A DNA stretch of 64,000 bases from NCBI RefSeq assembly GCF_036231905.1, contig NZ_JAZARE010000007.1:186001-250000 (forward strand). The letters run 5' to 3'. Source of the stretch: CAMLIZ01 sp036231905. GTDB taxonomy: Bacteria; Pseudomonadota; Gammaproteobacteria; Burkholderiales; Burkholderiaceae_C. Below, one piece after another: positions 32,536 to 42,600 of this stretch. Both the position numbers and the translations under genes were made by a program. The notes beneath the pieces were generated by a model. The model was not told the DNA's origin. It worked only from the letters and a program-made list of their open reading frames with translations, and made no database searches. How positions within the stretch are numbered: position 1 is the first letter of the stretch; the number at the start of each line of letters is the position of its first letter.

Positions 32536-34782
32536 TCAGGCGGTTTCCACGGCGGCCGACAGGCCGATCAGGTCCTGCCAGAACACCGATTGCGGATAGG
32601 CGGTGCGGCCGTCGGTCACCCGGTCGGCTGCGGTGAGGGTGAAAGCGAAGGCGCAGAAGTCGTGGCCCGGCGGCAGCCAGTTGGGGCCGTCCGCGCCGGT
32701 GGGGTTGGGCATCAGCGCGGTGAGCACGTAGTCCTGCAGGTCGGCCGTGGCTTCGTCGCGGGTGCCGGTGAAGTCACACGGCGTGGCCGACGCGCTAAAG
32801 GCCTTGGGCACCACGCCGCTGGCGACGATGGTGTCCACCGCATGGTTGTTGCCGCGGGTGACGCTCAGGGCCCAGCTGTGCAGGAAACCTTCCGGGTCCA
32901 CGGCGCGGTGCTTCACTGTCAGCGGCGCATTCGGCGTGGCCAGCTCGAACAGACCGCAGTCGCCCAGCGTGGTGGCGCCCATGGTGATGGACTCGATGTC
33001 GCCTTTGCCCGGCCGGCCTGCGATGGTGGTGCGGTTGTGCAGGTACAGCGTGATGGTGTCCTGCGTGGCCGGCACCACCGCACCGGCGGCGGTGTAGGCC
33101 TCGATGTGGAACTGCACCGGGCCGGGCTCGTCCTGCGGGCGATAGAGGCTGCTGTCGAGGATGAGCTTGAGGTCGTTTTCGATCCAGTTGAGGTCGCCCT
33201 CGTGGCTGTCGTAGGTGGGCACCAGCTGGGTGCCGCTGCCGCTGGCGGTGGTGACACCGGGGTTGACGCTGCGCAGGGTGGGGCCCACCGAGGTGCCGCC
33301 GGCCACCAGGTTGGGAATCCAGTTCAGCGCATGCGCCTGGGTGACGGCCTGCCACAGCGCATCACCCGGGCGCTTGAAGAACACCGCGTAGTGCACGGCC
33401 TCCGGCCGGCCGAAGCAGGCATACAGGCGCAGGCCGCCGCGCCAGCCGGCGCAGTCCACCTGCGGCGCATTGGCGTTGCGGCAGGTGATGCGGCCTTCGC
33501 TGTCCAGCGTGTTGGGGTGGCCGCTCAAGGCGCTGTGCAGCACCACCACGTCGCCCACACGCTGGATCACCCGGTCGCCGGCACAGGCGCGGCTGGGGTG
33601 GGCGCGGTCGTAGGGCACGCAGAGGTCGATGCGCTGCAGGTTGGCGACGTTGTTGTACGGCGCCGTCTCGAAGCTCATGGTCAGGCCCGTGCCCAGCACC
33701 TGCACGATCACGTCGGGGCGCAGCTGCGCGGCCAGCGATTCGCCGGCGGCCACGTCACCCGCTTCCTCGGCGATGTCGGCCAGCGAGGGACTGAAGCGGA
33801 AGATGTAGTTGCCCAGCTCGTCGGTGACGGCCAGGCCCAGGTCCTGTCGCACGCCGCTGCCGCTGTAGGGGCCGCCCAGCTTTTCAGCCGAGCTGCGGTC
33901 GTATTCCTGGAAGCGCAGCAGCAGGCCCGGTGCACGCTCCACATGGCAGCGGAAGCGGATGCCGATGTCGCGGATGGCGGCGATGTTCTCCATGTCGGCC
34001 TTGGTCAGGCGGTCGCTGCCGGCGGCCATCGGGCTGGCCTTGAAGGCGGTGCGCCGCACGCTCGTCTGCAGGGCCTTCACAGCCTCGGCCTCGCGCTGGT
34101 CGATGGCCTCGGCGCTGTCGGCGGCCGCGGCCTTGGCAGCGCTGCGTGTGGGTGCGCTGGCGGCCATGGCCATGCGCGGCGCCTGTGACTGGAACACCAG
34201 CCCGTTCGCGATGTTGGGCAGGCCGGTGGGGATGACGATGGGCGTGAGATCGGGCGCCGGGTCGGGCAGAGGGATGCGCGGCACGCGCAGCCGCTCGGGG
34301 TACAGCTTGGCGATCACGCTGCACAGCTGCGGATAACGTTCGCACAGCGTGGGCAGGTGGTAGGGCGGATCGATGACGATGTAGTCGTTGCGGCAGGGGT
34401 TGAACAGGCACGCGCCGGCGTAGGTCTTAGCGGTGCCGTACACCACGTAGTCGGACGCGCTGGCCGGCAGCGAGCAGCTGAGCACCAGGTCGTCGTAGTC
34501 GGCGTCAGCGCCCGAATCGTTCGAGCGGATGTCGAAGCGCAGCAGGCCGCCGGACACGCCGGGAAAGCCGATGCGCTGGGCCGAGTCGCGCCAGGGTTGC
34601 GCGGCTGGCTGGTGCTGGATGTTGATCGACCACTGCGTGCCGCTGACGAACACGCTGGTGCCGACCGTGCCGGTGTAGGTGCCGTTGCCAGTGGTGGCGC
34701 CGCTGATGGTGAAGCGCTGCGGCAGCGCGGCGTTCTTGGTGCTGACCCGGATCGTCCAGGCGCCTTGCATCGTGATGGCCAT
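32536..34782 (-). CDS. Large uncharacterised protein (cluster member)
   Basis: A 748-residue protein with no signal peptide and no recognised enzyme motif. The first ~190 residues are beta-rich and contain GTGT/GTQW repeats and paired Cys (CLFNPCRNDY). An Ala/Arg/Glu-rich helical linker (about 195-260) separates them from a second beta-rich part. DELGNYIFRFSPSLADIAEE could be a carboxypeptidase-regulatory-like fold, and NHAVDTIVASG is seen near the end. It may be a structural scaffold or a substrate of the neighbouring protease. The ATG has AGGAGG five bases upstream and was preferred to an upstream ATG. The DUF1360 gene begins 12 bases after its stop. Confidence 0.55.
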   Translation of the reverse strand: MAITMQGAWTIRVSTKNAALPQRFTISGATTGNGTYTGTVGTSVFVSGTQWSINIQHQPAAQPWRDSAQRIGFPGVSGGLLRFDIRSNDSGADADYDDLVLSCSLPASASDYVVYGTAKTYAGACLFNPCRNDYIVIDPPYHLPTLCERYPQLCSVIAKLYPERLRVPRIPLPDPAPDLTPIVIPTGLPNIANGLVFQSQAPRMAMAASAPTRSAAKAAAADSAEAIDQREAEAVKALQTSVRRTAFKASPMAAGSDRLTKADMENIAAIRDIGIRFRCHVERAPGLLLRFQEYDRSSAEKLGGPYSGSGVRQDLGLAVTDELGNYIFRFSPSLADIAEEAGDVAAGESLAAQLRPDVIVQVLGTGLTMSFETAPYNNVANLQRIDLCVPYDRAHPSRACAGDRVIQRVGDVVVLHSALSGHPNTLDSEGRITCRNANAPQVDCAGWRGGLRLYACFGRPEAVHYAVFFKRPGDALWQAVTQAHALNWIPNLVAGGTSVGPTLRSVNPGVTTASGSGTQLVPTYDSHEGDLNWIENDLKLILDSSLYRPQDEPGPVQFHIEAYTAAGAVVPATQDTITLYLHNRTTIAGRPGKGDIESITMGATTLGDCGLFELATPNAPLTVKHRAVDPEGFLHSWALSVTRGNNHAVDTIVASGVVPKAFSASATPCDFTGTRDEATADLQDYVLTALMPNPTGADGPNWLPPGHDFCAFAFTLTAADRVTDGRTAYPQSVFWQDLIGLSAAVETA

Positions 34783-34978
34783 TGAGAGTCCTCCTGAGGG
34801 TTGCGGTGCACCGCAGGCTTGCGGCTTGGGGTGCATTGCATTCCTCGGGCGTTCCCATCGCCACGCGTGGATGGCGGCGATGTGGCGGGCAGGTCAGACG
34901 ATGGGCAGACGATCAAAAGAACAACCCCTGCCGGGCTGGCGCCGGGCAGGGGTTGAGGGTGGAAGTAGGCGGGGGTGT

Positions 34979-36562
34979 CTAGCGGGAGGCGCGGGGCACC
35001 GGGCCGCCCTTGTAAGGGGGGTCGTTGGGAGTGCTGCCGTTGCAGCCGTCGTCACCGCGCGGGGTGTCGCCCTTGCGCGGCGGCTCGTACTTGGCGTTGA
35101 ACACCGGGAACTCGGGGATCATGGCGGGCAGCAGGCCAATGAACTTGGCTTCCTTGTGGTACTCGATGATGAAGTCCACCCAGTCGGTGACCTTGAGGAA
35201 TTCGATGATGTTGGGCTGCACCCGCGGCAGCGTGGGGTCGGGGTTCACCTCCAGGTAATAGGGCGAGCGCCAGTCCCACAGGCCGCTCAGCGTGGGGTCC
35301 GGCAGGAAGATGTTCATCGCCAGAGCGGGCGAGGAGAAGTCCCAGCGCTCGGTGGGTGCCGGCCAGGGCGCGTCGTTGTCGCCATAGCGTTTGATGCCCT
35401 TGAGCGCCTGCTGCAAGGCGAGCGCGGCCGAGTGCACCTTGTGCGGGCCGAAGTCGAAAGCGAGCAGCGCGGTGGCGAAGCTCAGGATGTCGGTCAGCTC
35501 GTCGGGCGCTTCCAGCTCCATGGTGGCCTCGGTGTCGAACTGCTGCGCTTTCAGGATGGCGTGGCGGATCTTGCTGACCACCGCCGGGCGGGCGGTCCCG
35601 GTGGCGGTGCGAAGGGCCGACAGCAGCGCGTCGGCCAGGTCGTCGATGCGCTCGGCGATCTCCTGCATGCGGGTGAGCTGGACCACACCCCCGGCGGTGG
35701 GGTGATTGCCCTTGGCGGCCAGGGCGGCATGGTTCTCATCGGCGAACCACTTCGCCAGCTGCTCGGCGCTGGCGCTGCCGGCCTGCGCGAGCTTTTGAAA
35801 CACCGCCGGATAGGACGCGCCAGAGGTGAAGAAGTTGTAGTTGAGGTACCCGGTGGCGTACTCGGCATAGGGCGCCACCGTGTGCAGCACCTCCACCGAC
35901 ATGTTGAAGCAGTTGTTGAAGTGGATGGCGGCCAGTTTCGGCACGCCGCTGTCGAGCGCGCTCTTGAGGGCGGCGCCAAGGCCATAGGTGGACAGGGGCA
36001 TGTGATTGGCCGGCAACAGCGGGCCGCCGGTGGGCAGCAACGGCCCCCCGGTCGGCAACAAGGGGCCGCCGGTTGGCAGGGTGGGTGAAGTGCCCTCCGG
36101 AGTGACATGCCAGCTGACATTGTTCTGGGTCAACGCTGCGGCGGTCAGCTTGCGGCGGTCGATGTCCGGCAGAAAGCCCGCGCCGTGCCCTTCCAGCGCC
36201 AGGACCAGCGCCGATTCCGGATGTGCACTGTGCGCCGTCCGCAGAAAGCCTGCGAGCGTGTGGGGCGAGTCCATCTGCTCCTTCCAGCGCGAACTCACCC
36301 GCACATCGGCGGGCTGCCCGGCCGGGATCTCGACGAGGTAGGTGTCGTCTTCCACCAGGTCGATCAGCGCGGCCACGTGGACGCCCGCTTCCGCCACCTT
36401 CAGCAGGCTTTTGAACAGCGGGTGCTGCGCCAGCTCGGTGGACTGCCCGTCGGGAAAGGTGCTCAGCACCTCGTCGGTGCCGAAGGGGGCATAGACGGCA
36501 AGCGTCACCCCTTCGGTGCGAGCGCTTTTCGTGTCAGGGGGCAGCAGGTTCGGCAGGGCCAC
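34979..36562 (-). CDS. Clostripain-like caspase-clan cysteine protease (cluster member)
   Basis: A 527-residue protease of the clostripain (C11, caspase-clan) type. The catalytic His is near 126 in LALEGHGAGF and the catalytic Cys near 218 in IHFNNCFNMS; TLAVYAPFG gives the first beta strand. No signal peptide. Between the catalytic His and Cys sits a Pro/Gly-rich repeat (about 163-184, PTGGPLL three times), where clostripain is cut into two chains. The GTG start was preferred since AAGGAG lies six bases upstream. It is the first gene of the minus-strand cluster, divergent from a TPR regulator. The substrate is unknown; the large neighbour protein is a candidate. Confidence 0.8.
   Translation of the reverse strand: MALPNLLPPDTKSARTEGVTLAVYAPFGTDEVLSTFPDGQSTELAQHPLFKSLLKVAEAGVHVAALIDLVEDDTYLVEIPAGQPADVRVSSRWKEQMDSPHTLAGFLRTAHSAHPESALVLALEGHGAGFLPDIDRRKLTAAALTQNNVSWHVTPEGTSPTLPTGGPLLPTGGPLLPTGGPLLPANHMPLSTYGLGAALKSALDSGVPKLAAIHFNNCFNMSVEVLHTVAPYAEYATGYLNYNFFTSGASYPAVFQKLAQAGSASAEQLAKWFADENHAALAAKGNHPTAGGVVQLTRMQEIAERIDDLADALLSALRTATGTARPAVVSKIRHAILKAQQFDTEATMELEAPDELTDILSFATALLAFDFGPHKVHSAALALQQALKGIKRYGDNDAPWPAPTERWDFSSPALAMNIFLPDPTLSGLWDWRSPYYLEVNPDPTLPRVQPNIIEFLKVTDWVDFIIEYHKEAKFIGLLPAMIPEFPVFNAKYEPPRKGDTPRGDDGCNGSTPNDPPYKGGPVPRASR
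36012..36074. repeat. Three tandem copies of a 21-base coding repeat
   Basis: Imperfect 21-base units at 36012-36032, 36033-36053 and 36054-36074 encode the PTGGPLL heptads of the clostripain-like protease. The copies differ at several third positions, so the array is not very recent. Confidence 0.85.
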
Positions 36563-36725
36563 GGTCTTCTCCTTCGGCAATGGGATGTTTCAACTGCGGC
36601 GCGCGCGTTATGCGCGCGTTGATGCCGCCTCGATACACTAAATCGAGCGCGGTCGCATTGACAGGCGGGCATCGCCCGCCCAGGGCGGCCGAACGCAGAC
36701 GATCGCCAGACGATGCGTGAGGACC

Positions 36726-38990
36726 ATGCCCAGCGCACCCCCTAACTTGCAGTCCCCTGCGACGCTCCCCGGCCGCGCCCGGCTGCCCTTGCGGCTGGTG
36801 GAGGCGATGCTGGACGAGTCGTTGGCGGCCTTCAAGACGGGCACCCTCGAGCCGCTGCTGCGCCGGCGACCGCACCTCACCCGTTGGTTCGTGCGCTGCT
36901 ACCTCGGCCCTGTGCTGGGTGCCGCCGGCGACAGCCTGCACGGCGAGCGCCGCCTGGCCGATGCCACCGGCCTGTGGCTGCGGTGGCTGGTGTCGCGCCT
37001 GCGGCCGGATCACCTGCCCGAGCTCAGTGCCATCGACCGCGAGGCCTGGATCCACCGCACCGGGTGGCGGCCGATGCTCGCGGTGATGTGTCACTACGGG
37101 TTTGCGCCGGTACCGGACTTCCGCGACCGTTACCACCGGCGCGCCGAAGAGTCGGCCGCCGACAACCTGTGCGGCCTGTGGTCCGTGGTGCCGAGCACCT
37201 TCTACCGCTACCTGGACAAGGGCAAGCGCCTGCTTGCCGAGTGGGTGTGCGAGCAACGCCCCAGCGGCCCCCAGCAGCTGGAACTGCGGGCGCTGGTGCA
37301 GCAGGATGTGCACGAACGGTTGCGGTTGTCGGGTGATGCCGAGCGGGCCGCCTGGCATCGAGCCCAGGCGCTGTCTGGCGGCGTCGAGCGCGACAGTGCT
37401 TCCACGCTGTGGCACTGGCTGCAGGCGGGTGATGCGGCCGCCTTCATCCATGTGCTGCGGCGTGACTCCATTGCCCTCGCAGGCGAGACCGAGACCGATG
37501 CGTTGATCGAAGCGCTGGAGCGTTTGAACCTGACACCGCGGCAGCGCTTCGATCTCTGTCTGGCGCAGGCCGCGCTGTGGCGCACTCGGCATGCCGAGGA
37601 CATGGAAAGCCGTAGCTACGAGCAGGCTCTGCGCATCGCAAGCGCCGGCCCGGACAAGCTCCTGCTGGGCATCGTGTATGCCGCCATGGGCCGGTTCCAT
37701 GAAACCCGCGACCCGGATCGGTCGTTCGCCTGCTATGAGGACAGCGTTCAGTTCCTGCGGGAGGCGGCCCTTGGCGATGGCGCGGCGTGCGAGCCTGAAG
37801 TTGTGGAGGCGCACATCTCCACACTGGTGAAGCTGGCGTGGCTGTACCTCCTGCGCAATGACCCGCGCGCGCGCACCGTGTTGGACCGCGCCGAATCCAT
37901 GCGCCAGCAGCGTGGCGTGTCTGAAGAAGCGCTCGCATTGCTGGAACAGACCTGGGGCGAGTACTGGCGCAGAGCGGGCGACCTGCAGCGCGCGGCCCAG
38001 CACAAGCACAGGGCGCTCAACCTGTACGAGCGACTGGGCGACCAGACGGCCGTGCTGAAGACCTACAGCAACCTGGGCCTGATCTACGGTGACGCCAAGG
38101 ACTTTACGCGCGCCATCGAATACTCGCGCAAGGTGCTCGATTTGGCGGCGCGGATGAACGTCGAGCCGGAGATCGTGGCGAACACCCACCTCAACCTGGG
38201 TGTCGCCTACTTCTGGCAGGCCGACTACACGCAGGCTATCGCCGAGTACCAGCAGGCGCTGCAACGCAGCATCCGAGCGAGCCTGAAGCTCGGTGTCTGG
38301 CGCGCGAACTACAACCTGGCCGAGGCCTACTACTTCCGCTTCAAGGAGACGCAGGCGTCCGATGACGAGCGGCTGGGCGACATGCACGCGCAGGCCGCTC
38401 TCGCGCTCGGCATGGGGTACAGCGATCCGGCCACCGACGAAGCCACCCGCAAGCTCAAGGTCGACATCCTGGGCCCCACCGCCGACCGCGCCCATGACCG
38501 CCTGCTGCCCCCGGAGGCCGCGGCCCACTTCAACGAGATGGCGGAAGTGCAGCGCCAGCGCGCGGCGCTCGCCGTGCCGGCGGCGCCGCAAGACCATGTG
38601 CGCGCCCATCTGGCGATCGCCAACGCCTACCTGGCGATTGCCGCCAAGGAGCGTGAAGCCGCGCGCGCGCTGATCGACCGGCATGCGCTGGGCGACCGCT
38701 TCGCCGGCGACTTTGAGCAGCTGCGCAGCACCTTCGACCGCGAGCTCACGCGGGAGCAAAAGGTGGCGACCCTGTGGCGCCAAGCCACCGGCGACCTGCT
38801 GAGCGAGGAACGCCGCACGGCAGTGCTGTCGCGCCTGCTGCACGGTGAGCCGATCACCAAGAGCAGCTATGCCGAGCTGTGCGCCGTCGGCCCGGCCACG
38901 GCGTCGAAGCACTTGGGCGTGCTGGCCGAGCGCGGCCTGCTGCTGCAGACCGGCAAGGGGCCGAGCACGCGTTACGTGCTGCCGCAGTAA
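36726..38990 (+). CDS. Predicted regulator with TPR repeats and winged-helix C-terminus
   Basis: A 754-residue cytoplasmic protein divergent from the clostripain cluster. The first ~250 residues are helical with a conserved-looking Trp/Arg-rich region (WIHRTGWRPMLAVMCHYGF). The centre (about 280-560) carries TPR-like repeats (AVLKTYSNLGLIYGDAKDFT, VANTHLNLGVAYFWQADY). The C-terminus is a winged helix (ITKSSYAELCAVGPATASKHLGVLAERGL, then a GPSTRYVL wing). The layout suggests a ligand- or protein-sensing regulator of the neighbouring genes. The ATG was chosen over a GTG nine bases earlier. The regulator-to-cluster link is inferred from the divergent layout. Confidence 0.72.
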   Translation: MPSAPPNLQSPATLPGRARLPLRLVEAMLDESLAAFKTGTLEPLLRRRPHLTRWFVRCYLGPVLGAAGDSLHGERRLADATGLWLRWLVSRLRPDHLPELSAIDREAWIHRTGWRPMLAVMCHYGFAPVPDFRDRYHRRAEESAADNLCGLWSVVPSTFYRYLDKGKRLLAEWVCEQRPSGPQQLELRALVQQDVHERLRLSGDAERAAWHRAQALSGGVERDSASTLWHWLQAGDAAAFIHVLRRDSIALAGETETDALIEALERLNLTPRQRFDLCLAQAALWRTRHAEDMESRSYEQALRIASAGPDKLLLGIVYAAMGRFHETRDPDRSFACYEDSVQFLREAALGDGAACEPEVVEAHISTLVKLAWLYLLRNDPRARTVLDRAESMRQQRGVSEEALALLEQTWGEYWRRAGDLQRAAQHKHRALNLYERLGDQTAVLKTYSNLGLIYGDAKDFTRAIEYSRKVLDLAARMNVEPEIVANTHLNLGVAYFWQADYTQAIAEYQQALQRSIRASLKLGVWRANYNLAEAYYFRFKETQASDDERLGDMHAQAALALGMGYSDPATDEATRKLKVDILGPTADRAHDRLLPPEAAAHFNEMAEVQRQRAALAVPAAPQDHVRAHLAIANAYLAIAAKEREAARALIDRHALGDRFAGDFEQLRSTFDRELTREQKVATLWRQATGDLLSEERRTAVLSRLLHGEPITKSSYAELCAVGPATASKHLGVLAERGLLLQTGKGPSTRYVLPQ

Positions 38991-39057
38991 GACGCGCCCT
39001 GCATCCCGCGGCGCCGCCGCTCCGTAGGTGAGGCATCCACTGCAGAAAGGCCCTGCC

Positions 39058-39597
39058 ATGACCGCCCGTATCCTTGTTTTTACCCTGCCCGCCCTGCTGC
39101 TCGCCGCCTGTGCCGGCGGGCCCCCCGCCCGGCCTGCCGCCGACGACACACCCGCCGCGCTGAAGCCGGCCAGCGGCGAGCATGCGCTCATGACACTCGC
39201 TGCCAAGGGCGTGCAGATCTACGAATGCCGCGCCAGGAAGGACGCCCCGGGCGCCACCGAATGGGTGTTCGTAGCGCCCGAGGCCGAGCTGTTCGACGGT
39301 GCGGGCAAGAAGGTTGGCACCCACTACGCCGGCCCGAGCTGGGAGTCGGTCGACGGCAGCAAGCTGGTGGGCAAGGTGGCGGCCAGGGTGGATGCACCGG
39401 AGCCGGGTGCCATCCCCTGGCTGCTGCTCACCACGCAGTCGACCGGGCCGCATGGCACGTTCAGCAAGGTGAGCGCCATCCAGCGCCTGAACACCGAAGG
39501 GGGTGTCGCGCCGCCGGCCGCCGGCTGCACCAGCGCCTCGGTCGGCAAGACCGAGCGCGTGGGCTACCTGGCGGACTACCGGCTGCTGGTGCGCTGA
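39058..39597 (+). CDS. DUF3455 lipoprotein
   Basis: A 179-residue lipoprotein with an LLAAC lipobox. It matches DUF3455 along its length: GVQIYECRA, WVFVAPEAELFDGAGKKVGTHY, GPSWESVDGSKLVGKV, AIPWLLLTTQS and IQRLNTEGGVAP. The function of this family is unknown; it is exported and common in proteobacteria and fungi. The stop is five bases from the stop of the convergent peptidase gene. Confidence 0.85.
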   Translation: MTARILVFTLPALLLAACAGGPPARPAADDTPAALKPASGEHALMTLAAKGVQIYECRARKDAPGATEWVFVAPEAELFDGAGKKVGTHYAGPSWESVDGSKLVGKVAARVDAPEPGAIPWLLLTTQSTGPHGTFSKVSAIQRLNTEGGVAPPAAGCTSASVGKTERVGYLADYRLLVR

Positions 39598-39602
39598 GCG
39601 CC

Positions 39603-42600
39603 CTACTTCATCTCCACCCGCTTCAGGTTGTCGTCCGAGTTCCGGTCGATCCGCTTGTTGTACGGGTCCACACCCGCGAACGCCGGTGCCTTGTCCACCA
39701 CCAGCGTCAGCACCTGCTTGCCGCTGCGCACCGGCTGGCGCTCCACCTTCAACACCGACTCGGCCTTGAAGCCGGCCTTGCCCGGCTCCACCGTGAACAC
39801 GCCCACCTCGAAGGGCTCGTCCAGCGGCGCTTCCGTCTCCTTGCCCAGGCCGTCGGCGTAGAGCTTGCGCGCGTCCACGTTCAGCTTCACCTCGTACCTG
39901 CCGTCGGCGCGCTTGTGCGCCACCGCGTCGGTGACCTTCACATCCAGCAGGGTGATCTTCTCCAGCAGGTCGGTGATCAGCGCGTCATGCTGCGGCCCGG
40001 CCTCGGCGCGCAGAAGCTGGATGAAGTCGCGGGTGTTCGGGTAGGGCGCCGGCTTGAAGGCATATTGCTGCAGCAGCTTGGCCATCGCGCGGTTGACCGT
40101 GTCCTCGCCCAGCGCTTCGCGCAGCCAGTACATCACCAGCGTGCCCTTGCGGTAGTGGATGTAGTCCTGGTTCTCCACCCGGTTCAGCGGCAGCTCTTCC
40201 ACCACCTCGCCGCCGCGTGCGCGCAGGTAGCGGTCGAGCTCGTATTTGGTGAAGCGGCGCACCTGCTCCTTGCCATACATCTTCTCCATCACGAGCAGCG
40301 CCGAATACTGCGCAAAGCTTTCCACCAGCATGGTGGCGCCCTGCTGGTCGCCCGGTACCAGCTGGTGGCCCCACCACTGATGCGCGATCTCGTGCGCGGT
40401 GACGTAGGTGACCAGGTCGATCTTGTCCGGGTCGGTGTGGTGCGACAGGAAGCCGATGTCCTCCGAATACGGAATGGTGTTGGCGAAGCTCTGCGCAAAG
40501 CTCGCGTAGCCGGGGAACTCGAGGATGCGCGCCTGCTTGAACTGATAGGGCGAGAAGCGCTCGCTGAACATCTGCAGCGACAGCTTCATCGCGCTCATCA
40601 TGCGCGGCACGTTGAAGGCGTGCGCCGGGTGGTAATACACCGCCAGGTCCACGCCATTCCAGCTGTCCTTCTGCACCGCGTAACGCGCCGACTGGATGGA
40701 GAAGAAGTGGTTCAGCGGTGCATCGGGGCGGAAGCGCACGGTGCGGCGGCCGTTGGTGGTGGTGTCGCTCACCGTGTAGCCGGGCGCCATCGGGGTCTGG
40801 TCGGCGTCGGTGGTCACCGTGATGTCGGCGCTCACCCAGTCACTGTCGGCGCGGAAAGGTGTGCGCTCGCGGCCTTTGTCGTCTTCCAGCTTGGGCGGAC
40901 GCAGCTCCGCGGGCAGGCCATGCTTGCGGCGCTTGCTGCGGTCGGTGAGCAGCACGTTGCGGTTCATGCCAATGCCGGGCGTGATCTCCGCGTTGTCCAC
41001 GAAGGTGCCGTTCTCCACCACGCGGGTGAGTGGCGCGCTGTTGGGAAAGCCGCGTTCCTGCAGGGTGGTGGCAAACCTCAACGTGCGCCTTTCGCCAGGC
41101 TGCAGCGCGGGCTGCAGCTTGTAGATGCGGTAGTGGTACTGCGGGTACTCCTTGTCCAGCGTGGCGCCGGGGAACTCCAGCGAGTCCAGCTTCAGCGGCA
41201 TGCTGAACCAGTTGATGTGCAGCGTGTCGATCGGCGCGCCGCTGCGGTTTTCCACCTGGTAGCTGCCGTTGGTCACCACCCGGGTGTCGCGCGGGTAGAC
41301 CTGCACGTCCAGCGTCACGGCGGTGATCTTCGGCTGCGGCACCTTCTCGTACGCGAGCAGCGCCTTCTCGATGTCGGCCAGCAGCGCCTCGCGCTCAGGT
41401 TCCGTGAGATAGCGGTTCAGCACATTGGTGTTGTAGAACACCCAGGCGCCGCTGCCGGCCCACACCAGCGCACCCGCGCCCAACAGCGCCAGCGCGCCGC
41501 CCTTCAGGCGCCGGGGCAGCTGGCGCAGCCGCGGCTTCAGCGCCGTGGTGGCACCCCGCCGCCACAGCGCATGCGACAGCACCGCCAGCACCAGCGCAAA
41601 CGCGCCCCAGACCACCTGCAGCCAGGCCTGGCCCACCCAGAAGCGCGCCATGCCGTTGAAGTCGGACAAGGGCACCGGCGGGGTGCCGGCGTAGTTGTAG
41701 AGGTTGTGCTCGAAGCCGGCGTTGCCCAGCGCGATGGTGGACACGATGTACAGCAGCATCACCGCCCAGCCGATGAACTTCTGCGGCACCAGCACCTGCA
41801 CGAACACGCTCAGCACCGCCAGCAGCACCGCGCCGATGGTCGACGGCAGCACGAACCACAGCAGGTAGCCCGACAGCTCGTAGTGGGTGTAGCCCTTGAA
41901 GGTCTGCACCAGCATGCCGGTGAGCACGCCCACCAGCGCGGCAGCCGTGAGCACCACCGTGATCGCCAGCAGTTTGGGCAGCAGGTGCGCCCAGTCGGGC
42001 GCCGCGGTGGCGTCCACGATCTCGTGCGTGCGGCGCTCGCGGTCGCGCCACACCAGCTCGCCGGCGTAGAAGATCGCCATGATGATCGGCATGAGCGTAA
42101 AGGCGCCCAGCAGGCCCTGCACCATCAGCCGTGTGACCGGATAGGAGCCGTTGCCGTACACCTCGCCGCTGAACCACAGCGCGCCGCCGGCATTGAGCAC
42201 GCCGATGGCCATCAGCACGAAGAAGGCCGGGCTGCGGAACACGAAGGCCATGTCAAAGCGCACCAGCTGCCACAGCTGGGCCCGGCGGGTGGATGCGTCG
42301 GTGCGCGGGGCGGCCAGCGGCACCTGGCGGGCGGCGGGTGCAGGCAACGCGCCTTCCGTGGCCGCCTTGTCTGAGGCGGCCTTGCCTTTGGCGCCGCGCT
42401 GTTCGAAGCGGAACAGCCGGTAGGCCAGCGCAAACAGCGCCAGCGCCACGCCACTCCACAGCAGCCGGTTGGCCAGCAGCGCGCCGGTGAGCGGCGGCAG
42501 CTGGGTGTTGCGCTCTGCCGCGGTCCAGTACTTGGTGGCGATGCTCAGCGACGACAGGCCGAACGGATCCGCCAGTGCGGCGATGCTGTCGTACTGCGGA

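Noticed and set aside
39225..42374. Plus-strand ORF of 1049 codons opposite the permease-peptidase gene
   Set aside because: Shadow of the minus-strand permease-peptidase gene; low-complexity His/Gln/Arg-rich translation with no domain.
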